59,068 nucleotides of DNA from JAHELQ01 sp965603365 (GTDB lineage Bacteria; Acidobacteriota; Aminicenantia; UBA2199). The translations under genes and the position numbers were made by a program. Of this stretch, positions 34,904-43,246 are shown in pieces. The notes below the pieces were generated by a model, which had not been told where the DNA came from, did not search any database, and was given only the letters and a program-made list of their open reading frames with translations. The stretch covers positions 1-59,068 of the forward strand of contig CBFDCR010000029.1 in NCBI GenBank assembly GCA_965603365.1. Direction: 5' to 3'. How positions within the stretch are numbered: position 1 is the first letter of the stretch; the number at the start of each line of letters is the position of its first letter.

Positions 34904-35830
34904 ATGAAGGTATTGTTTGTCAGCAGTGGGAATAAAAAATTTGAGGATTCCCCCATTGTACGCATTCAGGGGGAGTCCTTGAGAAAAAAGGGAGTGGAGG
35001 TCGATTATTTTTATTTGGTGGGAAAGGGATTGAAAGGGTATTTACGAAATATTTTCCGGTTAAGGAGCTATTTGAAGGAAAATGAGTTTGACCTGGTTCA
35101 TGCCCATTATTCTTTATCGGCCATAGTGGCCTCCCTGGCCAGCCGTCTCCCTGTGGTGGCCTCCCTGATGGGAAGCGATGCACATGCCAATCGGATGATG
35201 AGAGTTATTATTAAGTATTTTCAAAGGTTCCGCTGGAAGGCTGTGATTGTAAAGGCAGAGAGAATGAAACGCGAAAATTTTCTGACTGAGGCGGTGGTCA
35301 TACCTAACGGTGTGAATTTTCAGGTGTTTGGGCCGGTGGATAAAGGGACGGCCCGGCGGAAAGTGGGTTTTAACCAGAAACGGCATATCATATTCGTGGC
35401 CAATCCGGTGCGAAGGGAAAAGAATTTTCAGCTGGCGTCGCAGGCATTTAAAATGCTGGATGATCGGGATGTGGAATTGAATGTAGTTTCTTATGTGAAA
35501 TTTGAGATGATTCCTTATTATTATTATGCAGCGGATGTCCTCTTGATCACTTCATTATGGGAGGGATCTCCCAATGTGGTGAAGGAGGCTATGGCCTGCA
35601 ACCTGCCGATTGTGGCCACCGATGTGGGTGATGTAAGAGAGGTAGTCGGCCATACCAACGGCTGTTATGTGACCTCGTTTGAACCGCAGGATGTAGCGAC
35701 GAAATTAAAATTGGCATTGGCCTTTGGCAGGCGGACCAATGGCCGAGACCATATTAAGCATCTGGACAGTCAGGTCATTGCCCGGAGGATTATCCAGGTT
35801 TATGAAGAGGTGTTGGCGGTTTATCGCTGA
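34904..35830 (+). CDS. family 4 glycosyltransferase (short)
   Basis: A 308-residue GT4: FVSSGNKKFEDSPIVRIQGESLRKKG, LVHAHYSLSAIVASLASRLPVVASLMGSD (broken by marks HAHYS and SLMGSD), VIPNGVNFQVF, IIFVANPVRREKNF, and SLWEGSPNVVKEAMACNLPIVATDVGD (E-x7-E). It is about 60 residues shorter than usual GT4 enzymes but keeps both domains. ATG 34904 is chosen; a TTG at 34883 is possible and neither has a strong ribosome site. Confidence 0.87.
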   Translation: MKVLFVSSGNKKFEDSPIVRIQGESLRKKGVEVDYFYLVGKGLKGYLRNIFRLRSYLKENEFDLVHAHYSLSAIVASLASRLPVVASLMGSDAHANRMMRVIIKYFQRFRWKAVIVKAERMKRENFLTEAVVIPNGVNFQVFGPVDKGTARRKVGFNQKRHIIFVANPVRREKNFQLASQAFKMLDDRDVELNVVSYVKFEMIPYYYYAADVLLITSLWEGSPNVVKEAMACNLPIVATDVGDVREVVGHTNGCYVTSFEPQDVATKLKLALAFGRRTNGRDHIKHLDSQVIARRIIQVYEEVLAVYR

Positions 35831-35854
35831 AGTAAGAGCGAGGCGGCAGCAGCG

Positions 35855-36613
35855 ATGAAGGATTTTACTTTAAAAATGTACAATCGATTGCTCGGCTATT
35901 TGAAGGGCGCGGGGTATCACTTTTATACATTTGAAAACTATTTAACCGCAGCTAACCGATCAGAGAAATTGGTTATCCTGCGCCACGATGTAGATCTCCG
36001 ACCGGAAAATGCTTTAAAGATGGCGCAACTGGAGCAAAAATTTGGAGTCCGAGCTAGCTATTACTTTCGTATTGTAAAAAGCAGCTATGATGAGAGGCTA
36101 ATCGGTGGCATCGTTGATTTAGGCCATGAGATCGGATATCACTACGAGGATTTAACACTGGCCAGAGGCGATTTCCAGGAGGCCATCCAGCGGTTTGATC
36201 GAAATCTGCAACGGCTCAGGTCATTCTATCCTATTAAGACCATTTGCATGCACGGCAGCCCTCTGTCCAGGTTTGATAATCGGAAAATCTGGACGAAGTA
36301 CGATTATCGTGACTTTGGTATCATCGGCGAACCCTATTTTGACGTCGATTTTAGACGGGTGATGTACTTAACCGATACTGGTCGGCGCTGGGATGGGGGG
36401 GCCATGAATGTCAGGGATAAAATCGAATCCCCTTTCCCTCAGCGTTTCCACCATACCCTGGATATTATCCAGGCAGTTAGAACCGTCTCATTGTCGCAAA
36501 AAATGATGATCTCCGTCCATCCTCAACGCTGGACCGATTCATGGCTACCCTGGGTTGTAGAGCTAATTTGTCAAAATACCAAAAACATGCTTAAAAAATT
36601 TTTAGCAAAATAG
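35855..36613 (+). CDS. polysaccharide deacetylase-like protein with altered metal motif
   Basis: A 252-residue NodB-related protein: VILRHDVDLRPENAL (the HDVD motif carries the catalytic and metal aspartates), VRASYYFRIV, GHEIGYHYEDLTLA, CMHGSPLS and MISVHPQRW (C-terminal His). The usual HSxxH zinc pair is reduced: YHYED keeps only one histidine. It may be a non-canonical deacetylase acting on N-acetyl sugars, or have lost activity. Confidence 0.72.
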   Translation: MKDFTLKMYNRLLGYLKGAGYHFYTFENYLTAANRSEKLVILRHDVDLRPENALKMAQLEQKFGVRASYYFRIVKSSYDERLIGGIVDLGHEIGYHYEDLTLARGDFQEAIQRFDRNLQRLRSFYPIKTICMHGSPLSRFDNRKIWTKYDYRDFGIIGEPYFDVDFRRVMYLTDTGRRWDGGAMNVRDKIESPFPQRFHHTLDIIQAVRTVSLSQKMMISVHPQRWTDSWLPWVVELICQNTKNMLKKFLAK

Positions 36614-36624
36614 CAAGATGTGGT

Positions 36625-37635
36625 ATGTCTGAATTAAAGATATTAACAGAATTACCTCGGGATCAATGGTCTGAATTTGTAAATGAACACCCAAAAGGCA
36701 ATATCTTCCAGACCCCGGAGATGTTCGATGTGTATATGACAGCGGAAAACAATGACCCTGTGTTAATCGCAATTCTGAATGAAGATGATAAAGTGTCCGG
36801 GATATTATTGGCAGTTATTCAAAAACAATATCCGGGTTTTTTGGGTAATTTTACAGCAAGATCCATAATCTGGGGCGGCCCGCTGGTAAGAGACAATGAC
36901 AAAAAAATCTACGAACTTATTATTAAAGAATACGGTAAATTAATAAAAGGTAAGGCAATCTATTCACAATTTCGTAATCTCTGGGAACAGGGAAATGAAA
37001 AATATATTTTTAAGAATTATAATTTTAAATATGAAGAGCATTTAAATATAATTGTTGACTTAACTATGGATAAAGACCTTTTGTGGAAGAGCCTGGCTAA
37101 ATCCAGGAGAGAAGGAATAAGGAAAGCAAGAAGAAACAACCTGGTTTTTGGAGTAACGAACTCTGAAGATATAATCCCAGATTTTTACAATCTATTAAGA
37201 AAAACGTACAAACATGCTAAATTACCCTGTCCAAAGATTGATTTTTTTTATTCACTGCACAATAAACTTTCTTCAAATAACATCAAATTCTTTACCTTGA
37301 GTAAAGATCATGAAATTTTAATTGCATTTGTGGCTTTGATCTTCAATAAGTGTCTATCTGCTTTTTATATAGGAACGATCCGGGAAAACTACTATTTAAG
37401 AATGAGACCTGTGGATTTTTTTTATTGGCAAGTATTGTGTTGGGGCAAAGAAAATGGTTGCACTACTTACGACTGGCTTGGAGCTGGGAAACCGGACCAG
37501 GAATATGGAGTAAGGAAATTCAAATTACAATATGGGGGTAAAGTTGTGGAATTGGGGCGATATGAAAAAGTGCATAGACCTTTTATGATGAGACTTGGGA
37601 AACTGGGGCTTAAATTGTGGCAGCAATTCAGGTAA
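36625..37635 (+). CDS. FemAB/BioF2-like GNAT-fold protein (3 of 3)
   Basis: A 336-residue protein of the same superfamily as those at 9558 and 30615: HPKGNIFQTPEMFDVYM, AKSRREGIRKARRNNLVFGV (family basic motif, here RREGIRKARR), LIAFVALIF...SAFYIGTIREN, NGCTTYDWLGAG and VRKFKLQYGG. The gene is markedly AT-rich compared with its left neighbours and starts a low-GC stretch that ends inside the next gene. Acyl or aminoacyl transfer is likely; target unknown. Confidence 0.77.
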   Translation: MSELKILTELPRDQWSEFVNEHPKGNIFQTPEMFDVYMTAENNDPVLIAILNEDDKVSGILLAVIQKQYPGFLGNFTARSIIWGGPLVRDNDKKIYELIIKEYGKLIKGKAIYSQFRNLWEQGNEKYIFKNYNFKYEEHLNIIVDLTMDKDLLWKSLAKSRREGIRKARRNNLVFGVTNSEDIIPDFYNLLRKTYKHAKLPCPKIDFFYSLHNKLSSNNIKFFTLSKDHEILIAFVALIFNKCLSAFYIGTIRENYYLRMRPVDFFYWQVLCWGKENGCTTYDWLGAGKPDQEYGVRKFKLQYGGKVVELGRYEKVHRPFMMRLGKLGLKLWQQFR

Positions 37636-37639
37636 AACC

Positions 37640-38707
37640 GTGAAAATATTAATCGATATCGGTCATCCGGCTCATGTACATTTGTTCAAGAATTTTTCCT
37701 GGATAATGCAGAAAAAAGGCCATTATATATTGTTTACCTGCAGGGATAAAGAAGTAGCAGCTCATCTGTTAGAGGCATATAAATTTAATCGAATCGTTCT
37801 TGGAAAACCTTTTAAGAAAATAGTCGGTAAAATTTTGGGACTGATTAAATTCGATTTTTTACTCTCTAAAATTGCCTGGAAGTTCAAACCAGATATTTTG
37901 TTAAGTGCCGGTTCCATCTATGCTGCTCAAGTTGCCTGGCTCCTCAATAAACCTCATGTTACCTTTGAGGATACCGGGAATATGGAGCAGATCAGGTTGT
38001 ATAAACCTTTCTCAAATATTATCCTGGTGCCATCGGCATTTCAGAAAGAATTAGGAGAAAAACAAATTCGATATATAAGTTACCATGAATTGGCTTATTT
38101 GCATCCCCACTATTTTCAACCGGATCCGGGTATATTAGATATTCTAAAAATTAAAAAGGATGAAAGATATGTAGTGGTGAGATTCGTCTCCTGGCAGGCG
38201 ACTCATGATTTGAATCAGAGGGGCTTAACCTTTGAACTCAAGCGAAAACTGGTAGAGATGTTGTCGAAATCCTTCAGGATACTGATCTCTTCTGAAACCA
38301 CTCTACCCGATGATCTGGCCAGGTATAGAATAACCACTTCACCGGAAAGAATGCACGACGTGCTGGCCTTTGCCGAGCTTTATATCGGAGAGGGGGCCAC
38401 CATGGCTTCGGAGTGTGCCATGCTGGGCACACCGGCCATCTATGTCAATAGTATTACCCTCGGTTACCTGGAAGATCAGGAGAAGCACGGTTTGATCTAC
38501 AGCTTCAGGAGCTCCGAAGGGGTGCTGGATAAGGCGCTGGAGTTGATTGATACCCCCAATTTGAGGCAGATCCATCAAGGGCGGCGGCAAAAGATGCTGG
38601 CCGATAAGATCGATATCACCGCCTTCATGGTCTGGTTCATCGAAAATTACCCACACAGCGTCGAAGTCATGAAAACCAATCCTGATTATCAGGGACAATT
38701 TAAGTAG
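37640..38707 (+). CDS. DUF354 GT-B-like protein, first copy
   Basis: A 355-residue protein: ILIDIGHPAHVHLFKNF, LFTCRDKEVAAHLLEAY, PDILLSAGSIYAAQVAWLLN, PHVTFEDTGNM, VRFVSWQATHD, LYIGEGATMASECAMLGTPAIYVN and DITAFMVWFIENYP. DUF354 proteins resemble UDP-GlcNAc 2-epimerases/GT-B enzymes and occur in polysaccharide loci; no reaction is established. The upstream part is AT-rich while the last ~120 codons (from about 38340) are GC-richer and close to copy two. GTG 37640 is the chosen start, behind AGGT. Confidence 0.8.
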   Translation: MKILIDIGHPAHVHLFKNFSWIMQKKGHYILFTCRDKEVAAHLLEAYKFNRIVLGKPFKKIVGKILGLIKFDFLLSKIAWKFKPDILLSAGSIYAAQVAWLLNKPHVTFEDTGNMEQIRLYKPFSNIILVPSAFQKELGEKQIRYISYHELAYLHPHYFQPDPGILDILKIKKDERYVVVRFVSWQATHDLNQRGLTFELKRKLVEMLSKSFRILISSETTLPDDLARYRITTSPERMHDVLAFAELYIGEGATMASECAMLGTPAIYVNSITLGYLEDQEKHGLIYSFRSSEGVLDKALELIDTPNLRQIHQGRRQKMLADKIDITAFMVWFIENYPHSVEVMKTNPDYQGQFK

Positions 38708-38719
38708 AAGAGGGAAATT

Positions 38720-39793
38720 TTGAGACTGTTGATTGATGTGCTGCATCCGGCGGATGTTCATCTCTTTAAAAATTTTATAAAAGTGATTGAGGCAAAGGGG
38801 CACCAGGCTCTCGTAACCGCCAGGGATAAGGATGTCACACTGGATTTACTGGAAAGTCTGGGTATTCCCTATATGAACCTGGGGAGACCGGGGCGCGGTA
38901 GGCTGGGCAAGGCCGTTAAGATGATGAATTTCACCCTCCGATTAATGCGCCTCATCAAAAAACATAGACCCCAATTGCTGCTCAGTTGCTCCTCCCCCTC
39001 GCTGGCCCAGGCAGGCTTTTTGTTGGGAATTCCTCACCTCATCTTCGGCGATACCGAACATGCCGGCTGGGCCTATCGCTTGTCTGTGCCCTTCAGCCGG
39101 TACTTCATCACCCCCGCCTGCTTTTTGAAAGATTACGGCAAAAAACATCTCCGCTACCGGGGCTGTCACGAGCTGGCCTACCTCCACCCCCGCTATTTCC
39201 GGCCGGACCCGGCGGTGTGTCAGCGCCTCGGTGTGAGCCGGCATGAAAAGTTTATCCTGCTGCGTTTCGTTGCCGGGGAAGCCCTGCACGATCAGGGAGT
39301 GCCCGGCTGGAATCAAACGATGAAGTTGTGGTTGGTCCTGGAACTGTCGCAGTACGCCAGGGTCTTCATCACTTCGGAAGAACTGCTGCCGGCGGATCTG
39401 GAGCCCTTTAGACTCCCGTTGCCCCCAGCCGACATGCACCATGCCTTAGCCCAGGCCGCGCTGCTGGTGAGTGAGGGGGCGACTACCGCTTCGGAAGGCG
39501 CGGTTCTGGGAGTTCCCACCATCTATGTCAACCCGCTGGTCCCCGGCTATTTAAGGGAGTTGCAAGCCAACGGTCTGGTCTACTGTCTGGAGGATCCCGA
39601 AGCGGTGGTCAGACAGGCGGCGGCCTGGATCCGAAAAAGAAGGTTAAGAGAAGAGTTCCGGCAGCGAAGGGACAACATGCTGAAGGAGAAGGTTGACGTC
39701 ACCGCCTTCATGGTCCGGTTTGTAGAAAACTACCCCCGCAGCGTCGAGATCATAAAAACCAATCCGGACTACCCGGTAAGTGTTAAGGATTAA
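38720..39793 (+). CDS. DUF354 GT-B-like protein, second copy
   Basis: A 357-residue paralogue of the preceding protein: LLIDVLHPADVHLFKNFIKV, VTARDKDVTLDLLESL, LLSCSSPSLAQAGFLLG, PHLIFGDTEHA, CHELAYLHPRYFRPDP, LLVSEGATTASEGAVLGVPTIYVN and DVTAFMVRFVENYPRS. It starts at TTG 38720 behind AGAGGGA. GC-rich third positions contrast with the front of copy one. It probably has a related but different sugar specificity; predicted cytoplasmic. Confidence 0.8.
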   Translation: MRLLIDVLHPADVHLFKNFIKVIEAKGHQALVTARDKDVTLDLLESLGIPYMNLGRPGRGRLGKAVKMMNFTLRLMRLIKKHRPQLLLSCSSPSLAQAGFLLGIPHLIFGDTEHAGWAYRLSVPFSRYFITPACFLKDYGKKHLRYRGCHELAYLHPRYFRPDPAVCQRLGVSRHEKFILLRFVAGEALHDQGVPGWNQTMKLWLVLELSQYARVFITSEELLPADLEPFRLPLPPADMHHALAQAALLVSEGATTASEGAVLGVPTIYVNPLVPGYLRELQANGLVYCLEDPEAVVRQAAAWIRKRRLREEFRQRRDNMLKEKVDVTAFMVRFVENYPRSVEIIKTNPDYPVSVKD

Positions 39794-39808
39794 GTTTGAG
39801 ATAGTAAG

Positions 39809-41782
39809 ATGAAGAACTATTTAGAAAAAGAGAGATACTATTGGTGGAAGATGTTGTTGGATGGGATTATGCTGGTAATCTCCTTCCTGGGGGCCTATTA
39901 TCTGAAACGGGGTCATCTGGTAGTTGAACCTGATTTTCAAAAATTCTTTGGGGTCCTGATCTTGCTCTGGTTCGGTGCCACCATTTTCTCGAAGAAATTT
40001 TTAAAAATAGATGCCTCTGATTATCTGCATCTCGTTAAACCCTTTATTACTGCCGGTCTGGTTATGGCTGCGTTTATTTCCCTGTTTGTATATATCCTGG
40101 GCTGGTATCACCTGTCCCGGTTGATTATCTACGGGACCTTCGCTATTTTTCTGACCCTGGAGTTCTGTTATGTGACCGTGCGTACGATCATGTGGAAGCG
40201 AAGAGGGAAGATTAAAAAAATCCCCTTTTCGGTTGTTTTTTTCCTGCTGGAATTGATGATGGTGGTAGTGGGATTTGTTGCCATCTACTACTACCATAAA
40301 GGTACCATTGAACTCTCTGATGAGTATATGGTGCTGTTGATGGGTATCTTTTTTGCCTGGTTCCTGGTCTCACTATTGATGCATCGATACAGGATTCCGG
40401 AGGGCCGGAATTTCCTGAAAGTGATTTTCCCTTTCTGGAGATCCCAACTGCTCAGTATCGGCTTGGTGGCCTTTTTTATCTTTATTTCCAATCTGGCCAT
40501 GTTTTCCCGTTTCATCATCCTCGGCTCACTGCTGGTGTTTTCCCTATTGGAGAGTTTGGTGGTGTTGCTCTATTTTATTTATTCCCGGTCGCGGGGAATT
40601 GATGTGGCGGAGACCGGCTTATTTACCGTTGAGACCATCGACTACCGTCCCCTGGAGGTGAAAAAGGAGATCTTTGAGGCCCCGGCGAGACGTTACGGCA
40701 TCCCCGGCTCCAGACACAGATCCACCTATTTGAAGCAGATGCTGGCCAATATCTATCTTCACCGCTCCGAGGAACTTTACCGTTTTGTTGAAGCTTCGGT
40801 AAACCTCGAACGCATCGATGTCACCCGTTCGGCGGTTCTCTATTCGCCCCAGCTTGAACAGATCGACATGCTGCCGGAGGATTCGCTGCACCTGCTCGTT
40901 AATTTTCAGAAGATCAACGATTTTCGCCGCATCAATCGCAGCTTTATCGCGGTTAACCGCCGGCTGGTCCCAGGCGGAATCTTTGTGGGCCGCTTTGAAT
41001 CGATCCGCCAGCGCAGGAACCGGTTGTACCGCAATTACCCCTTGCCCCTGGCCCGGCTGCTCCATCTGGGTGATTTCCTCTCTAAGCGGGTTATTCCTAA
41101 ATTGCCTTTGCTTAAAAGATTCTATTTCGGTATGTCTAAGGGGCGCAACCGGGCGATCTCCTTTACCGAAAGTATGGGGCGGCTCTTTTTCTGCGGATTT
41201 AAAGTGATAGCGTGGAAGGAGATCGACAATTACATTTACTTTATCGTTCGTAAGGTCAAAGCTCCTCTATCGGATGACAACCCGTCTTACGGCCCCCTGT
41301 TTAAGCAGCGGCGTATCGGCAAGGATGGGAAAATAATCTATATGTATAAGCTGCGCACCATGCACCCCTATGCCGAGTATATCCAGGATTACGTCCATCG
41401 CCATCACCAACTGGCTGGCAGCGGAAAGATTAAAAATGACTTCCGCATCACTTACTGGGGGAGGTTTTTTCGAAAGTTTTTAATTGATGAGATACCCATG
41501 CTCATCAACTGGTTGAAGCGGGATGTGAAGCTGGTGGGAGTGAGGCCTTTAAGCGAGTCCTTTTTTAGTACCTATCCGGCGGAGCTCCAGAAGGAGAGAA
41601 TTAAGGTGAGACCCGGTTTGGTTCCTCCCTATTATGCGGACATGCCCGGTTCCATCGAAGAGGTGTGGGCCTCGGAAAAGCAGTACCTGGGAAAATATAA
41701 AAAACATCCCCTGTGGACGGATGTGGTCTATTTTTTCAAGGCCTGGAATAATATTTTATTTCATCATTCCAGGAGCTCATAG
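39809..41782 (+). CDS. polyprenyl-phosphate sugar-phosphate transferase with long membrane and MTase-like regions
   Basis: A 657-residue protein. The first ~260 residues hold about eight helices. Residues ~280-490 form a soluble part; its SFIAVNRRLVPGGIFVGRFES and GRLFFCGFKVIAWKEIDNYIYFIVRK segments look like the C-terminal half of a class I methyltransferase, with no SAM glycine loop visible. Residues ~490-657 are the bacterial sugar transferase (PF02397-type) domain: FKQRRIGKDGKIIYMYKLRTM, DEIPMLINWLKRDVKLVGVRPL and VRPGLVPPYY. It should start the lipid-linked unit by moving sugar-1-phosphate to undecaprenyl phosphate. The usual WcaJ CoA-binding-like region is not apparent. Confidence 0.85.
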   Translation: MKNYLEKERYYWWKMLLDGIMLVISFLGAYYLKRGHLVVEPDFQKFFGVLILLWFGATIFSKKFLKIDASDYLHLVKPFITAGLVMAAFISLFVYILGWYHLSRLIIYGTFAIFLTLEFCYVTVRTIMWKRRGKIKKIPFSVVFFLLELMMVVVGFVAIYYYHKGTIELSDEYMVLLMGIFFAWFLVSLLMHRYRIPEGRNFLKVIFPFWRSQLLSIGLVAFFIFISNLAMFSRFIILGSLLVFSLLESLVVLLYFIYSRSRGIDVAETGLFTVETIDYRPLEVKKEIFEAPARRYGIPGSRHRSTYLKQMLANIYLHRSEELYRFVEASVNLERIDVTRSAVLYSPQLEQIDMLPEDSLHLLVNFQKINDFRRINRSFIAVNRRLVPGGIFVGRFESIRQRRNRLYRNYPLPLARLLHLGDFLSKRVIPKLPLLKRFYFGMSKGRNRAISFTESMGRLFFCGFKVIAWKEIDNYIYFIVRKVKAPLSDDNPSYGPLFKQRRIGKDGKIIYMYKLRTMHPYAEYIQDYVHRHHQLAGSGKIKNDFRITYWGRFFRKFLIDEIPMLINWLKRDVKLVGVRPLSESFFSTYPAELQKERIKVRPGLVPPYYADMPGSIEEVWASEKQYLGKYKKHPLWTDVVYFFKAWNNILFHHSRSS

Positions 41783-41790
41783 GTCGGAAG

Positions 41791-43245
41791 ATGCATCAAT
41801 CAAAATTGAGATATAATAATGTGCGGGTTAATCAGCCCTTTCTCTATTTTTTGCAGGTACTGATATTGTTTTCTCCCTTGCCTTTTGGCTGTGTGGGGAA
41901 ATTTTGGTGGCCGCTGTTTTATCTTCTTCTGGTTATATTGACGTTGATTGGATTGCGAATTTTGAATAAACAGCACGGTGGCCGGTGGCCCGAAGATAGC
42001 GTGAACAGTGGGCAAGAGTCTGGGAGACAGATAAATTTTAAAAAATGGCGGGTTGTTTTCTACATCTTCCTGGGTTTCCTGACATTTCAATTGGTGCCCA
42101 TACCCCTGTTTTTGTTGAAAATCATTTCTCCCCAAACAGTGGCCACCCTTTCGCAACTGAAAGATCGGCTGCCGGCTTTTCACCCCCTCTCCCTGGTCCC
42201 CTACGAAACCCTGGTGTTTGGTTTGAAGTTTTTGGTGTTGGGTTTATTCTTCGGGGTGGTAATTCGGTTGAAATGGCGGAAGCGGCAGATAGTATCGATA
42301 CTGAATACCGTTGTCCTGTCGGCCTTTTTGCAGACAGTGCTGGGGCTGGCCAAATATCTGATGGGCAACCGCTATTTTTTCTTGTTCTTTTATCCCCAGC
42401 CGCCGGATGACTATTCCAGGTTCCTGACCGGTACTCTGGGCAATCCCAACCATTTTGCCTTCTACCTGGAGATGATCGTGCCACTGGCCCTGGCGCTGTT
42501 TTTGACTAAGATGGCCTTTTTTGAAGAAGATCACCCTCCCTGGCGGGAGAAGATACTGTTGGTATTCGATTTACGTAATAAGCTGGTCTTCTACTTTTGC
42601 TCCGTCTTATTAATGATTGTGGGGATTATTTTAACCGGCGCCCGCGCCGGTATCGTGACACTGCTCCTGTCGATGCTCCTTTTCGGTCAGTTTGCCATCT
42701 ATCTCCGAGGCTCTCGGGCTGTCAGAAATAAATTTAGATGGATTTTTTTCGCCGTTGCCCTGGTGGCAACCCTGGTGGGCGTACAAGACACCATCACCAA
42801 ATTTAAGGCTTCGCCGTTCCAGGGGGCTGGCAGGATGGTACGCTGGCCCGATACCCTGGAGATGGCCGTGGATTTTCCCCTGGCGGGTACCGGTTTCGGC
42901 ACCTATCGCTACGCCTTTTTTCTATATGATTCCCAGGGAAAACAATGGTCCACCCATGCCCACAACGACTACCTGGAGGTGCTGGCAGAAGGTGGGGTCC
43001 TGGGCGCGGCTGTTTTATTGCTTTTATTGGGGATGGTGATCTATACCGTTTTCAATCGGTGGTGGCAGCGGAGGCATCCTGAAGTCAGAATGTTGGGGTT
43101 GGGTATAGCGGTGGGCCTGTTTGCCGCCATCTTTCATTCTTTCTTTGACTTTGCTTTACGCATACCCAGCAATATGTTTATGCTGGTCCTGATTTTATCG
43201 TTGGGCGTTAAAATCGTTACTTACAGAAAAAGGGGCAGTCGGTAA
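41791..43245 (+). CDS. O-antigen ligase/Wzy-C family protein, first copy
   Basis: A 484-residue protein with about eleven helices: SPLPFGCVGKFWWP near the N-terminus, GTLGNPNHFAFYLEMIVPLAL, TGARAGIVTLLLSM, FPLAGTGFGTYRYAFFLYD and THAHNDYLEVLAEGGVLGA (the periplasmic His-rich catalytic loop), then LHSFFDFALRIP-like HSFFDFALRIPSNMF. It joins polymer units or transfers them to an acceptor. It is followed one base later by a tetratricopeptide-like gene; the same pair recurs at 48021-51000. Confidence 0.85.
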   Translation: MHQSKLRYNNVRVNQPFLYFLQVLILFSPLPFGCVGKFWWPLFYLLLVILTLIGLRILNKQHGGRWPEDSVNSGQESGRQINFKKWRVVFYIFLGFLTFQLVPIPLFLLKIISPQTVATLSQLKDRLPAFHPLSLVPYETLVFGLKFLVLGLFFGVVIRLKWRKRQIVSILNTVVLSAFLQTVLGLAKYLMGNRYFFLFFYPQPPDDYSRFLTGTLGNPNHFAFYLEMIVPLALALFLTKMAFFEEDHPPWREKILLVFDLRNKLVFYFCSVLLMIVGIILTGARAGIVTLLLSMLLFGQFAIYLRGSRAVRNKFRWIFFAVALVATLVGVQDTITKFKASPFQGAGRMVRWPDTLEMAVDFPLAGTGFGTYRYAFFLYDSQGKQWSTHAHNDYLEVLAEGGVLGAAVLLLLLGMVIYTVFNRWWQRRHPEVRMLGLGIAVGLFAAIFHSFFDFALRIPSNMFMLVLILSLGVKIVTYRKRGSR

Positions 43246-43246
43246 A

